64,000 bases of DNA, from NCBI GenBank assembly GCA_021773035.1, contig JAJFKU010000061.1, forward strand, positions 91,849 to 155,848. The letters run 5' to 3'. Of this stretch, positions 26,623-35,304 are shown piece by piece (position 1 is the stretch's first letter; each line of letters begins with the position of its first letter). A program made the translations under genes and the position numbers. The stretch is from Woeseiaceae bacterium (GTDB lineage: Bacteria > Pseudomonadota > Gammaproteobacteria > Steroidobacterales > Woeseiaceae). Under the pieces are notes generated by a model. That model was given only the letters and a program-made list of their open reading frames with translations. It was not told the DNA's origin and made no database searches.

Positions 26623-27984
26623 ATGAGCGGGCCAACAATGATCGACAACACAGTCACGGGCAGCTACTGCATGCCGACCTTTTTTGTCGCCGCTGTTACG
26701 ACACCCGCTTTGCTGATATTGCCGACGCTGTACGCGCACTATACGACCATTACATTGGCGCAGATTGGTTTGATATTGATGGTCACCCGGGCTCTGGATG
26801 CCGTCACCGACCCACTCATCGGCTTCCTGTCTGATCGTACCCGATCCCGCTGGGGGCCCCGCAAGCCCTGGGTGGCGGCCGGTGCAGTTGTCGTCACACC
26901 CTCGGTCTGGTTCCTGTTCAATCCCGCGCCGGAGGCGGGGGTTGGTTATTTTCTGACCTGGGCTTTTCTATTCACGCTCGGTGCGACAATGGTCACCATT
27001 CCGACCAGCGCCTGGGGTGTGGATCTGACGCTGGACCCGAAGGAACGGACGCGGCTGTTCACGATTCGGGGAATGCTGATGCACGTCGGCGGCATCATGT
27101 ACGCGGTCTTTCCGCTTGCGCTATTCTCACGTTATGAGTCAACTGCACTGTCGATGAAGGTAATGAGCGACCTCGCGTATTTCGTCGTGATTGCGCTGCC
27201 GATAAGCTATGTCGTCATGCTCTACGTTGTGCCGCAGGGAAGCCAGATCGCGGCCAGGACGCCGTCGCTGGTCTCCGTCTGGGGTACGCTAAAAAATAAC
27301 CGGCTGTTGTGGCGCTATTTCGTGGTCACGGTACTGACCGGAATCGGGCTTGGTATGTACCTCGGAGTGATGTACCTGTTTTTCGCCGATCACATGAAGA
27401 TGGGTCAGGCGTTTCCGGTCATTGCGATCACGAGCGGGGTCAGCATTTTCTGTATCATGCCGATCTGGATGAAACTCATTCTCAGGTTCGGCAAGCCGCG
27501 CGTCTGGTCCTGCGCCCTGATCGCGATGGCGCCCACTTCTCCTATCATCTGGTTTGTGGAGCCCGGCATGGGGTCCATCGTGGCCATCCTGGTATTGACC
27601 GTTGTAGGAGCGGCGTTGCTGGCTGGACATTTTGCGGTATCGCCCGTGCTGCTCGGCGATATTATCGACTACGATAAACTTCGTTTCGGCGAAAACAAGG
27701 CCGGCAACATCTTCTCGCTGTCGTTGATTGTCAACAAAGTCGCCTACGCCGGAGGAGCCGGACTCGGCCTCTTTCTGGTCGGCCAGTTCGGCTACCAGCC
27801 GGGAGCCGATAACGGCCCGCTGGCCGTTTTTGGCCTGGCTTTCTGCTTTTCCATTCTACCGGCGCTATTACTGACGGCGGGCGGGGTCTCGTTGCTGCGC
27901 TACCCGGTTTCAATGCAGCGTCAGGATACGATCAAGCGCCGGCTTGACCAGCGGGCAGCGCGTGCTGCCGGAAGAACAGTGTAG
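26623..27984 (+). CDS. MFS transporter, GPH type, second copy
   Basis: About twelve membrane segments over 454 residues from ATG 26623, with AGGA ten bases upstream. The loop DPLIGFLSDRTRSRWGPRKPW and LLGDIIDYDKLRFGENKAGN mark the GPH/MFS_2 group, as in the carrier at 15860-17227. The frame extends back to 26335 only inside the SDR gene. Lying within the acyl-CoA degradation operon, it is a likely inner-membrane importer for the substrate or a fragment of it. The two carriers may take different pieces of the same compound; this is inferred. Confidence 0.87.
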   Translation: MSGPTMIDNTVTGSYCMPTFFVAAVTTPALLILPTLYAHYTTITLAQIGLILMVTRALDAVTDPLIGFLSDRTRSRWGPRKPWVAAGAVVVTPSVWFLFNPAPEAGVGYFLTWAFLFTLGATMVTIPTSAWGVDLTLDPKERTRLFTIRGMLMHVGGIMYAVFPLALFSRYESTALSMKVMSDLAYFVVIALPISYVVMLYVVPQGSQIAARTPSLVSVWGTLKNNRLLWRYFVVTVLTGIGLGMYLGVMYLFFADHMKMGQAFPVIAITSGVSIFCIMPIWMKLILRFGKPRVWSCALIAMAPTSPIIWFVEPGMGSIVAILVLTVVGAALLAGHFAVSPVLLGDIIDYDKLRFGENKAGNIFSLSLIVNKVAYAGGAGLGLFLVGQFGYQPGADNGPLAVFGLAFCFSILPALLLTAGGVSLLRYPVSMQRQDTIKRRLDQRAARAAGRTV

Positions 27985-28037
27985 GAATCGAAGCAACATG
28001 AAGAGAAAAAAATGGGATTGGAGACGGGACGGAGACT

Positions 28038-28943
28038 ATGAGCAGTAACGAAAACGGCAAAGTAATGGCGGCCAGCCTCACGCCTTTGAACGCAGACTTT
28101 TCGATAGATGATGCAAGTTTTGCAGAACATGTGCAGAAGCTCGTCGCGGACGGTTGTGACAGTGTCGTTCTGTTCGGTACCACGGGGGAGGGGAACTCGT
28201 TTTCCGTGGCGGAGCGAAGCGCCGCGCTCGATAGTCTGCTGGCATCGGGTGTGCGGCCTGAACAGCTGATGGTCGGCACGGGCTGCTGTTCGCTGCCGGA
28301 CACCGTGCAGCTGACGCGCCACGCGATTTCCAGCGGAGTTCGCAATGTCCTGGTGTTACCGCCGTTCTACTACAAAGGCGTTAGCGACGATGGGCTGCAC
28401 GAATACTTCGCCAGACTGATAGAGAATACGCGGGAGGCGGATCTGCGTGTCTACCTGTATCACTTTCCGAAAATGTCCATTGTGTCCTTTTCGCACGAAC
28501 TGATCGCAAGCTTATCGTCCGCTTTTCCACAACAGATCGTTGGGATGAAGGACTCCACCGGTGACCGCGAACATACGATGCTGCTTAAAGACTCATTTCC
28601 GTCGCTGGAGATATATGCCGGTACCGAAATGTTCCTGCTCGACTACCTGAATGCCGGCGGGGCGGGATGTATATCGGCTACCGCCAATGTTACGGCGAAA
28701 CTGGCGGCGTCGGTTCGTGACGATGTCGGCAAGCCGTCTGCGATCTTGAAACAAGACCTGCTGAGCAAAGTACGGGGCGTGCTGCAGCAGTATCCGGCAA
28801 CGGGCACACTGAAACGTTTGCTCGCGGTCGAAACCGGGCACGTTGGCTGGCAGTACACCCGTGCTCCACTGAAGTGTCTGCCGCCAGAGGATGCCGTTGT
28901 GGTCGCGGCAAGCTTGAGAGACCTCGGGTTTCGCTTCGCGTAG
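28038..28943 (+). CDS. DapA/NanA-type aldolase (dihydrodipicolinate synthase family)
   Basis: Class I TIM-barrel lyase of 301 residues. Schiff-base K171 lies in VGMKDSTGD, Y141 in VYLYHFPK, and the carboxylate loop GTTGEG at 47-52. The motifs show the superfamily but not the reaction. Members make dihydrodipicolinate or cleave 4-hydroxy-2-oxo acids, sialic acid and sugar acids. An operon of acyl-CoA catabolism makes a lyase releasing pyruvate more likely than lysine synthesis; this is inferred. The stop TAG abuts the next start. Confidence 0.82.
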   Translation: MSSNENGKVMAASLTPLNADFSIDDASFAEHVQKLVADGCDSVVLFGTTGEGNSFSVAERSAALDSLLASGVRPEQLMVGTGCCSLPDTVQLTRHAISSGVRNVLVLPPFYYKGVSDDGLHEYFARLIENTREADLRVYLYHFPKMSIVSFSHELIASLSSAFPQQIVGMKDSTGDREHTMLLKDSFPSLEIYAGTEMFLLDYLNAGGAGCISATANVTAKLAASVRDDVGKPSAILKQDLLSKVRGVLQQYPATGTLKRLLAVETGHVGWQYTRAPLKCLPPEDAVVVAASLRDLGFRFA

Positions 28944-29852
28944 GTGATGTCTATGACTATTCGATTTGATGATCAGGTCGCCGTTGTAACCGGCGGTGGA
29001 CGCGGACTTGGGCGCAGTTACGCGCTGGCGCTGGCCGAGCGCGGCGCGAAAGTGGTGGTCGTCGACCTGCCACGGGGCGACGGTGCGGATAGTGACCGGG
29101 ATCCGGCACAATCTGTCGTCGACGAGATTGTTGCCGCCGGTGGCGAGGCGATGTCCAGTCATGCCGACGTTACTGCAATGGAGCAGGTGGCGGCGATGAC
29201 TGATGCGGCGGTCGATAAGTGGGGCAGGGTAGACGTTCTTGTCAACAACGCCGGGATTCTTCGTGACAAATCCTTCGCCAAGATGACGCCGGAAGAATTC
29301 CGGCTGGTCGTTGATGTACACCTGTTCGGCACGTTTAACTGCTGCCACGCTGCCTGGCCACGAATGCGGGAGCAACGCTACGGTCGAATCGTAAACGCGA
29401 TTTCCGCATCCGGTCTGTATGGGAATTTCGGGCAGTCGAATTACAGCGCGGCGAAAATGGGCATCGTGGGCCTGATGAATACTCTACATCACGAGGGGCA
29501 GAAGTATGATATTCGGGTCAATTGCCTGGCGCCGGTAGCCGCTACGAGGATGTCAGAAGGCCTGCTTGGCGAACGGGAAGCGGAACTGATGGATCCTGCG
29601 CTGGTGGCACCGGGACTGGTCTATCTGGCGAGCGAGAATGCGCCGCGCAAGACGATTTTGAATGCCGGCTGCGGTCGTTTCAGCAGAACCTTCGTTTACG
29701 AGTCTTCCGGCATTGAATTGATGCCGCCGCAGGACACCGCCGAGGACATCGAAGAGCGATGGGCGGAGATTTCTCTGGCCGACGATCTGTGTGCTCCGGA
29801 CAGCGCCTACGATCACGTTGGCCGAATCGTTGCACTGCGAGCGGGGTCCTAG
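28944..29852 (+). CDS. HSD17B4-like SDR (3-hydroxyacyl-CoA dehydrogenase)
   Basis: SDR of 302 residues with cofactor loop TGGGRGLGRSYA at 16-27, NNAG at 101-104, catalytic S154, Y167 and K171 (SNYSAAK). The sequence closely resembles the dehydrogenase domain of peroxisomal multifunctional enzyme type 2 (17-beta-HSD type 4), including DLPRGDGADSD and NNAGILRDKSFAKM. It should oxidise (3R)-hydroxyacyl-CoA to the 3-oxo form, between the MaoC hydratase and SCP-x thiolase encoded nearby. GTG 28944 or ATG 28947 may start it. The C-terminal third is longer than in minimal SDRs, as in that family. Confidence 0.88.
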   Translation: MMSMTIRFDDQVAVVTGGGRGLGRSYALALAERGAKVVVVDLPRGDGADSDRDPAQSVVDEIVAAGGEAMSSHADVTAMEQVAAMTDAAVDKWGRVDVLVNNAGILRDKSFAKMTPEEFRLVVDVHLFGTFNCCHAAWPRMREQRYGRIVNAISASGLYGNFGQSNYSAAKMGIVGLMNTLHHEGQKYDIRVNCLAPVAATRMSEGLLGEREAELMDPALVAPGLVYLASENAPRKTILNAGCGRFSRTFVYESSGIELMPPQDTAEDIEERWAEISLADDLCAPDSAYDHVGRIVALRAGS

Positions 29853-29855
29853 CCG

Positions 29856-31022
29856 ATGGGGCCGCTACAGGGAATGAAGATTGTAGAAATCGGTGGCATC
29901 GGTCCGGCACCATTTTGCGGAATGATGCTTGCGGATATGGGTGCGGAGGTAACCCTGCTGCATCGTTTGACGAACGACGCCGGTGCGGGGACGCTAGGGA
30001 GATACGAAATCGTCAACCGCGGCAAGCAGTCAATCATGCTTGACCTCAAGAATCCGACGGCGGTCGAAGTGGCGCTGAAACTCATAGCGCGCGCAGATGC
30101 GATAATCGAGGGATTTCGACCGGGAGTGATGGAACGATTGGGACTGGGGCCGGCCGTCTGCCTGGAAAGAAATCCGAGACTTGTCTTCGGGCGTATGACG
30201 GGATGGGGGCAGTCGGGCCCACTTGCGAATACCGCGGGGCATGACATCAATTATATTGCATTAAGCGGGGCGCTCTACTATTCGGGGCATGGCTCGGAAA
30301 CTCCGTTCGCACCACCGACACTGGTGGGCGATGTAGGCGGTGGTGCAATGATGCTGGCCCTGGGTATTGTCGCAGGGCTGCTAAGGGCAAGGCAGAGCGG
30401 CAAAGGGCAGGTTATCGACGCCGCGGTTACCGACGGTTCGGCACTGCTTACGGCTTTACTGTTTTCATTTCATCAGGCCGGCGCATGGAGTGATAAGCGA
30501 TCCGACAATTCGATCGACAGTGCTTCGCCATGGTATGACACCTACGAATGCGCAGATGGAAAATTTGTGACGATCGGATCGGTCGAACCGAAATTTTACG
30601 CACTACTGCTGGAGGTCTGCGGGTTAAGCGACGATAGTGATTTTGCAGACCAGTACAGTAAGGACAGCTGGCCGCTGGCGAAACAAAAGATGATTGCGAT
30701 GTTCAAGTCCAAAACAAGAAAACAATGGTGCGAGCTGATGGAGGGTACGGACATTTGTTTTGCACCGGTGCTGGATTTCGGGGAAGCCGTTTTGCATCCG
30801 CACAATCGCGAGCGGAACACCTTTGTCGAAGCTGGCGGCGTAATGCAACCTGCACCGGCGCCGCGATTTAGTGGAACACCTTCACGCCCGGCATCTTCTC
30901 CACCTCGACCTGGCGCGGATACCAGGCCAATTCTGCAGTCCCTGGGATACGGGGGCGCCGAGATCGAGCTGATGCTGTCTGACGGGGTGGCGGGATGCAC
31001 GTCGGACGTGGAGTCACCGTGA
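29856..31022 (+). CDS. Alpha-methylacyl-CoA racemase-like protein (CoA-transferase III fold)
   Basis: 388 residues. The AMACR catalytic pair is visible: H129 in GHDINYIALSGALY and D159 in LVGDVGGGAMM, 30 residues apart as in the characterised racemases. This separates it from the ordinary CoA-transferase at 2213-3424, which lacks the GHDINY segment. Racemases of this type interconvert (2R)- and (2S)-methylacyl-CoA so that acyl-CoA dehydrogenase can act. They occur in breakdown of steroid side chains, isoprenoids and other alpha-methyl-branched acids. It overlaps the MaoC gene start by four bases. Confidence 0.88.
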   Translation: MGPLQGMKIVEIGGIGPAPFCGMMLADMGAEVTLLHRLTNDAGAGTLGRYEIVNRGKQSIMLDLKNPTAVEVALKLIARADAIIEGFRPGVMERLGLGPAVCLERNPRLVFGRMTGWGQSGPLANTAGHDINYIALSGALYYSGHGSETPFAPPTLVGDVGGGAMMLALGIVAGLLRARQSGKGQVIDAAVTDGSALLTALLFSFHQAGAWSDKRSDNSIDSASPWYDTYECADGKFVTIGSVEPKFYALLLEVCGLSDDSDFADQYSKDSWPLAKQKMIAMFKSKTRKQWCELMEGTDICFAPVLDFGEAVLHPHNRERNTFVEAGGVMQPAPAPRFSGTPSRPASSPPRPGADTRPILQSLGYGGAEIELMLSDGVAGCTSDVESP

Positions 31023-31483
31023 CATTGATACTTACCCGGGATACGTTGAACGAGCATATCGGAGACGAGGTCGGCGTATCTCCCTGGACGGATATTTCCC
31101 AGGATCGGGTGAACGCGTTTGCCGAAGTCACGATCGATCCCCAGTTCATCCATATAGACCCGGAGCGGGCTGCGATGACCCCGTTTGGCGGGACCGTTGC
31201 GCACGGGTTTCTGGTGCTCTCTATGTTGTCGTATTTTTCGGGAAACGGGATGGGCGTTTCCATGGAAGGTGCCGAGATGGGCATTAATTACGGTATCGAC
31301 AACCTCAGATTCATCAGCCCGGTGCCCGTTGGGAAGCGAATACGCGGCCGGTCCCGGCTGCTGGCGGCCGAGGAGACGAAGCCCGGTCAGTTTCGTTTCA
31401 GACAGCAGGTCACGGTCGAAATCGAAAATCAGGCCAAGGCTGCACTGGTCGGAGAGTGGTTGACGATGGCGATTGCTCCCTGA
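31019..31483 (+). CDS. MaoC-like enoyl-CoA hydratase
   Basis: Hot-dog-fold hydratase of about 154 residues. The catalytic Asp and His lie in TIDPQFIHIDPERA, the hydratase-2 motif, and the oxyanion helix follows at GGTVAHGFLVLSML. It adds water to trans-2-enoyl-CoA to give the (R)-3-hydroxyacyl-CoA expected by the HSD17B4-like enzyme. GTG 31019 is chosen because GTGGAG lies just upstream and GTGA overlaps the racemase stop. The frame continues upstream to 30995 without family likeness. Confidence 0.87.
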   Translation: MTLILTRDTLNEHIGDEVGVSPWTDISQDRVNAFAEVTIDPQFIHIDPERAAMTPFGGTVAHGFLVLSMLSYFSGNGMGVSMEGAEMGINYGIDNLRFISPVPVGKRIRGRSRLLAAEETKPGQFRFRQQVTVEIENQAKAALVGEWLTMAIAP

Positions 31484-31507
31484 TGGGCGAGCAAAATGCC
31501 GCCCATC
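31482..31507 (+). terminator. Hairpin at end of the acyl-CoA operon, possible weak terminator
   Basis: GATGGGCG at 31482-31489 pairs with CGCCCATC at 31500-31507 around a 10-base loop. Only a short T-run follows (GGTTTATC), so termination would be weak or partial. It overlaps the MaoC stop codon and precedes the regulator gene. Confidence 0.35.
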
Positions 31508-31560
31508 GGTTTATCATCGCGAAGTCGTTCTCATTCTCACATGGGTCAGGGTGAACCAGT

Positions 31561-32292
31561 TTGCGTAAGGTACCGTTTTATCGTCAGGTCGCGGATACGC
31601 TGCAGGACAGAATAGTCAATGGCGTCTACGCCGTTGGCAGCTATTTGCCGACGTCCAACGAGATGGAGAAGTCGTTCCAGGTCAGCAACATTACGATCCG
31701 CAAGGCGCTAAACATGCTGAAGGATGACGGCTGGATCGAGACGAAGCTCGGCGTGGGAATGGTCGTCGTTCGCGGCGCGAACGAAGCCGTTGTCGATATT
31801 CGTCATTCAGGTCGATTTGACGAATGGCTCGAATGGGCGTCCGGTAAATCACAGAACGTCAAGCAGCGTGTACTCGGGATCGATAGTGAAATGGGTCCTC
31901 CCAAAATTCGCCAATTGCTGCAGATCGCGGATGACAGTCCGATCTGGCGGATGCGGCGTCTGCGATCGATATCCAGGGAACCGATTTCCTACCACGTGAC
32001 CTATGGCGGAGCGGAGTTCCACGACCTGGTAAAGAAAGAGGATTTCCAGGGTTCCGGAAGTTTCATCGAATTCCTGCAGCGCAATTATCCAAGGAAGATT
32101 ACCCGCATCGACCAGCATGTCGAAGCGGACATCGCAAACCTCGATCTGGTAAAACTGCTGAAGATCGACTTCGGTGCACCGATCTTTTTCATGGAGCACC
32201 TGTATCTCGACGAGAGGGAAAAAGTCGTCGCGGTAACCCGCCTGTTCATGCGCGCTGATCGCTATCGCTACAGCACATCGATAAAAGTATAG
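31561..32292 (+). CDS. GntR family regulator, HutC type with UTRA domain
   Basis: 243 residues. A winged helix occupies about residues 1-70 (VPFYRQVADTLQDRIVNG, then NITIRKALNMLKDDGWIETK) and a UTRA ligand-binding domain about residues 90-240 (PIWRMRRLRSISREPISYHV). The start is TTG at 31561 with AGGGTGA nine bases upstream. HutC-type repressors usually sense a small catabolite and bind short GT..AC palindromes. It sits at the 3' end of the catabolic operon and is the best local candidate to bind the shared GTATG-N3-GTATAC motif; that link is inferred. Ligand unknown. Confidence 0.88.
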   Translation: MRKVPFYRQVADTLQDRIVNGVYAVGSYLPTSNEMEKSFQVSNITIRKALNMLKDDGWIETKLGVGMVVVRGANEAVVDIRHSGRFDEWLEWASGKSQNVKQRVLGIDSEMGPPKIRQLLQIADDSPIWRMRRLRSISREPISYHVTYGGAEFHDLVKKEDFQGSGSFIEFLQRNYPRKITRIDQHVEADIANLDLVKLLKIDFGAPIFFMEHLYLDEREKVVAVTRLFMRADRYRYSTSIKV

Positions 32293-32334
32293 TCTTTGCT
32301 TAGATGGCTTGCTCCGCTCGGGAAGGGCGGGCTA

Positions 32335-32369
32335 GTACAATGCGCAGCCCAAAGGGTACAATGCGCAGC
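32335..32369 (+). repeat. Tandem 14-base repeat before TonB receptor 2
   Basis: GTACAATGCGCAGC occurs at 32335-32348 and again, identical, at 32356-32369. The copies are 21 bases apart, two helical turns, which would place bound proteins on one face of DNA. It is 52 bases before the receptor ATG, in the gap after the GntR gene. It may be a regulator site or part of a promoter; no regulator can be named. Confidence 0.55.
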
Positions 32370-32421
32370 AAGAAACTACTTTGAAACACTATCTTAACGA
32401 ACTTGTAACTCAGGGGGATTC

Positions 32422-34554
32422 ATGAGTAAGCAAACCAGAACCGCGTGGGCGGTTGCTGCGACATCGGCATTTCTGTGCCTGTCGCAGACCGCGACCGCGC
32501 AGAGCGACGGCGCCTTGATCGAAGAAATCACCGTGACGGCGGCAAAGCGTGAGCAGAGCATCTACGAGGTACCGATTGCCGTGAGTGCCTTCGATGGTGC
32601 GAAACTCGCGGAACAGGGCATCGTCGGTATCTACGACATCGGAAAGTTTGTACCGAATCTGAACATCACGGAGTTCTCGGCCGGGCATACGTCTTCCGTC
32701 AATCCGTTCATTCGCGGCATCGGTCTGCAGGATCACCTGATCACCACCGATCCGGGTGTATCCGTGTACGTGGACGGCGTCTACCTGGGCCGCCAGGTTG
32801 GGCAGAACTGGAGTATTGCGAATATCGAGCGCATCGAAGTGTTGCGCGGACCTCAGGGTACCCTGTACGGTCGAAACTCGATCGGCGGCGCGATCAATAT
32901 CATCACGAAAACACCGGGTTCGGATCCGGGTGCGAAGGTCGCCTTCGAGGTTGGCAGTCGCGATCGTCTCAACGGCGATTTCTACGGTGACGCTCAGCTG
33001 AACGACACGATGGCAGTGTCCTTCACCGGTGGATTCAAGAACCGTGGTGGCCTGGGCGACTTTCTGAACCTGCCGAACTCAGGTTTGCAGGTTGGCGAGA
33101 ATCAGGAGGTGTTCGGTCGATTGGCGTTTCGTTTTGAGTTGAGCGATGACGCCAGCGTGACGATTGCCGCTGATGCGAATGACGGCGAGGGCGGTTTGCG
33201 TCCGTATACGACACTGATCGACGAGTTGCCAAACGGTGCGGTGTTCGGTGCCGGCTATCGCAATTCCGACGTTTCTGCCGACCCCTATGACAACAACACG
33301 GGCCAGGCCAGCCAGGCCTTGGTAACGAACGAAGCATCCGGTGTTGCGGTAACCCTCGACTGGGACGTGTCGGACACGATTAACAGCAAGTTCATCGCGA
33401 GCATGCGGCAGTCCGAGTACAAGGCAGGTCTTGACGACGATAGCTTCGTCGACGATTTCCTGTCGTTCCCTGAATTCGGAGACGCGGATCAGACTTCCAT
33501 CGAGTTCCAGGTCAGCGGCGCCTACGATGGCTGGGACTTTGTTTCGGGTCTGTACTATTTCACCGAGGACGGCAGCAACAACCAGGCTCCCACAGTGTTC
33601 CTGACCTTCCCTGGCACGTTCTTTCTGCAGCAGGACGTAAGCAGCGTTGCCGTGTTCGGTAATTTCGGCTTCGATATCAACGATCAGTTCCGTGTTTCGG
33701 CGGGCCTTCGTTACACGGAAGACGAGAAAGACGCGGCCACGAATGTCGGCAACGGTTTGTTTACAGCCACGCGCGACTTCGATGAGTTCAGCTGGGATAT
33801 CTCTGCGAACTACACCTTCGATAACGGGATGAATGTTTACGGAGCGATTCAAAACGGCTACCAGTCCGGGCAGTTTCCGGCCCGACCGTTTTGCCTGTTT
33901 GGTGACCCAAACTGTTTTGTTGCGAGCGATAACATAACTGCGACCAACTACGAGGTGGGTATCAAGGGACAACCTTTTGACGGCTTCCAGATGAGCGCTG
34001 CGGTGTTCCTGACAGACTACAGCGATCTTCCCTATCAGGTCAGCACCACAGCGGGTGGCGGCTTCAACACCGTGAACCTGATCGTGGATCAGACCTCAAC
34101 CGGCTTCGAATGGGAAAACACGCTCTACATTGGCGAGAATTTCCTGTTCCAGGCGACATTTGGTTATATCGACGTCGACGTTGATGCAATCGGTGGCGTC
34201 AAGCCTGTTGCGCCGTTAACGCCTGAGCTTACGGCGTCGATCAGTCCGGAAGTTCATTTCCCGCTAACGGGTGGTGGAGAGATAGTTCTACGCGCGGACT
34301 ATTCTTTCCGTGATGATATGTACGGTGAGCCGAGTTCTGATCCGGGGCGTATGACGAGAATCGATAGTCGCGACCTGATCAACTTCGACTTCGCTTATCA
34401 TTCGCCCGACGAGAGCTGGACGGCGGCATTCTATGGTCGCAATGCAACGGATGAGCGTTACGACAACGCGCGCTTGAATACGGGCGACTATCTGCTGCAA
34501 ATTCTTAGCAACGACGCCAGCGAATTCGGGCTGCGCTTTGTGAAGACATTCTAG
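32422..34554 (+). CDS. TonB-dependent outer-membrane receptor, 2
   Basis: 710 residues with signal peptide (about 1-27, ending near ATAQ), plug region starting EEITVTAAKREQSIYEVP, plug core IEVLRGPQGTLYGRNSIGGA, and a barrel ending in F (RFVKTF). AGGGGGA lies just before the ATG. It is a single-gene unit, with a tandem repeat upstream and a strong terminator downstream. Position next to the catabolic operon and its GntR gene suggests a second uptake route for the same or a related compound. Ligand unknown. Confidence 0.93.
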   Translation: MSKQTRTAWAVAATSAFLCLSQTATAQSDGALIEEITVTAAKREQSIYEVPIAVSAFDGAKLAEQGIVGIYDIGKFVPNLNITEFSAGHTSSVNPFIRGIGLQDHLITTDPGVSVYVDGVYLGRQVGQNWSIANIERIEVLRGPQGTLYGRNSIGGAINIITKTPGSDPGAKVAFEVGSRDRLNGDFYGDAQLNDTMAVSFTGGFKNRGGLGDFLNLPNSGLQVGENQEVFGRLAFRFELSDDASVTIAADANDGEGGLRPYTTLIDELPNGAVFGAGYRNSDVSADPYDNNTGQASQALVTNEASGVAVTLDWDVSDTINSKFIASMRQSEYKAGLDDDSFVDDFLSFPEFGDADQTSIEFQVSGAYDGWDFVSGLYYFTEDGSNNQAPTVFLTFPGTFFLQQDVSSVAVFGNFGFDINDQFRVSAGLRYTEDEKDAATNVGNGLFTATRDFDEFSWDISANYTFDNGMNVYGAIQNGYQSGQFPARPFCLFGDPNCFVASDNITATNYEVGIKGQPFDGFQMSAAVFLTDYSDLPYQVSTTAGGGFNTVNLIVDQTSTGFEWENTLYIGENFLFQATFGYIDVDVDAIGGVKPVAPLTPELTASISPEVHFPLTGGGEIVLRADYSFRDDMYGEPSSDPGRMTRIDSRDLINFDFAYHSPDESWTAAFYGRNATDERYDNARLNTGDYLLQILSNDASEFGLRFVKTF

Positions 34555-34579
34555 CTGCCAGATAGCATGGTGCAGTAAA

Positions 34580-34606
34580 GAGCCGGCCTTGCGCCGGCTC
34601 TTTTTT
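34580..34606 (+). terminator. Rho-independent terminator after TonB receptor 2
   Basis: A perfect 8-base stem, GAGCCGGC at 34580-34587 and GCCGGCTC at 34593-34600, with a 5-base loop and TTTTTT following. The AAA before the stem could extend it and allow reading from the other strand, but no gene uses it from that side. It begins 26 bases after the receptor stop. Confidence 0.93.
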
Positions 34607-34653
34607 CATGGGCGGTGGACTAATTGCTGTAGCCGGGATAGTCTTTTCGGTCT

Positions 34654-35286
34654 ATGAGCAATGCCCTTAAAAACGATTCTCTTCGTCCGGAGCTGACCAG
34701 AAAGGGCGCGCGCAGAGTACGGGAAATAGTCGGTGCCGGCGCGGAAATCCTGTTTGAGGAAGGGTTCCGGGCGGTGAACAAGCGCAGAATCGCCAACCGG
34801 CTCAACATGAGCGATGGCAATGTCAGCTACTACTTTCCGACAACAGAAGCTTTGTGGACGGCGGTGATCGAACACGAAATTCTGGAATACTACAAACGTC
34901 ACCATAAGCAATCGCAGGTATCGCCCGACAACCCGCAGGAGCAATTCGACGAGTATGTGATCCGCTGGATCGACGAGTACCAGGACAGAATGGTACGAAT
35001 CTTCTTCTCGCAGGTCATTACAACGGCTGAGGTCAACGAGTTGGTCGCGCGGATGCGTGACGAAATTTACGAGGCATTCGTGAAACAGGCCACCGACCTC
35101 GCACGACCGCTGGTTGCGGGAGTTTCAGAGACGGAACTTGAGCGGCGTGTGCTCGTCGCGATAGCGCTGCTGGAAGGATTGCACGCCGTTTCCGCTTTCA
35201 GGCCGACGATCATTGAGCAGGATCCTGAGTTCAAGAACAGAATCATTGCACACGTGAACGCCATCGTTTACGGACAATTGTCCTGA
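34654..35286 (+). CDS. TetR/AcrR family regulator
   Basis: 210 residues. The helix-turn-helix domain spans about residues 15-65 (ILFEEGFRAVNKRRIANRLNMSDGNVSYYFPTTEAL region) and the rest is the helical ligand domain. It follows the terminator and precedes the TPR-sulfotransferase by 18 bases. Likely targets are its own unit or the adjacent TonB-receptor genes; no matching operator was identified. It is an alternative candidate for the shared motif in region 1. Confidence 0.88.
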   Translation: MSNALKNDSLRPELTRKGARRVREIVGAGAEILFEEGFRAVNKRRIANRLNMSDGNVSYYFPTTEALWTAVIEHEILEYYKRHHKQSQVSPDNPQEQFDEYVIRWIDEYQDRMVRIFFSQVITTAEVNELVARMRDEIYEAFVKQATDLARPLVAGVSETELERRVLVAIALLEGLHAVSAFRPTIIEQDPEFKNRIIAHVNAIVYGQLS

Positions 35287-35304
35287 TCGGGCTCCGGTTG
35301 CAAG

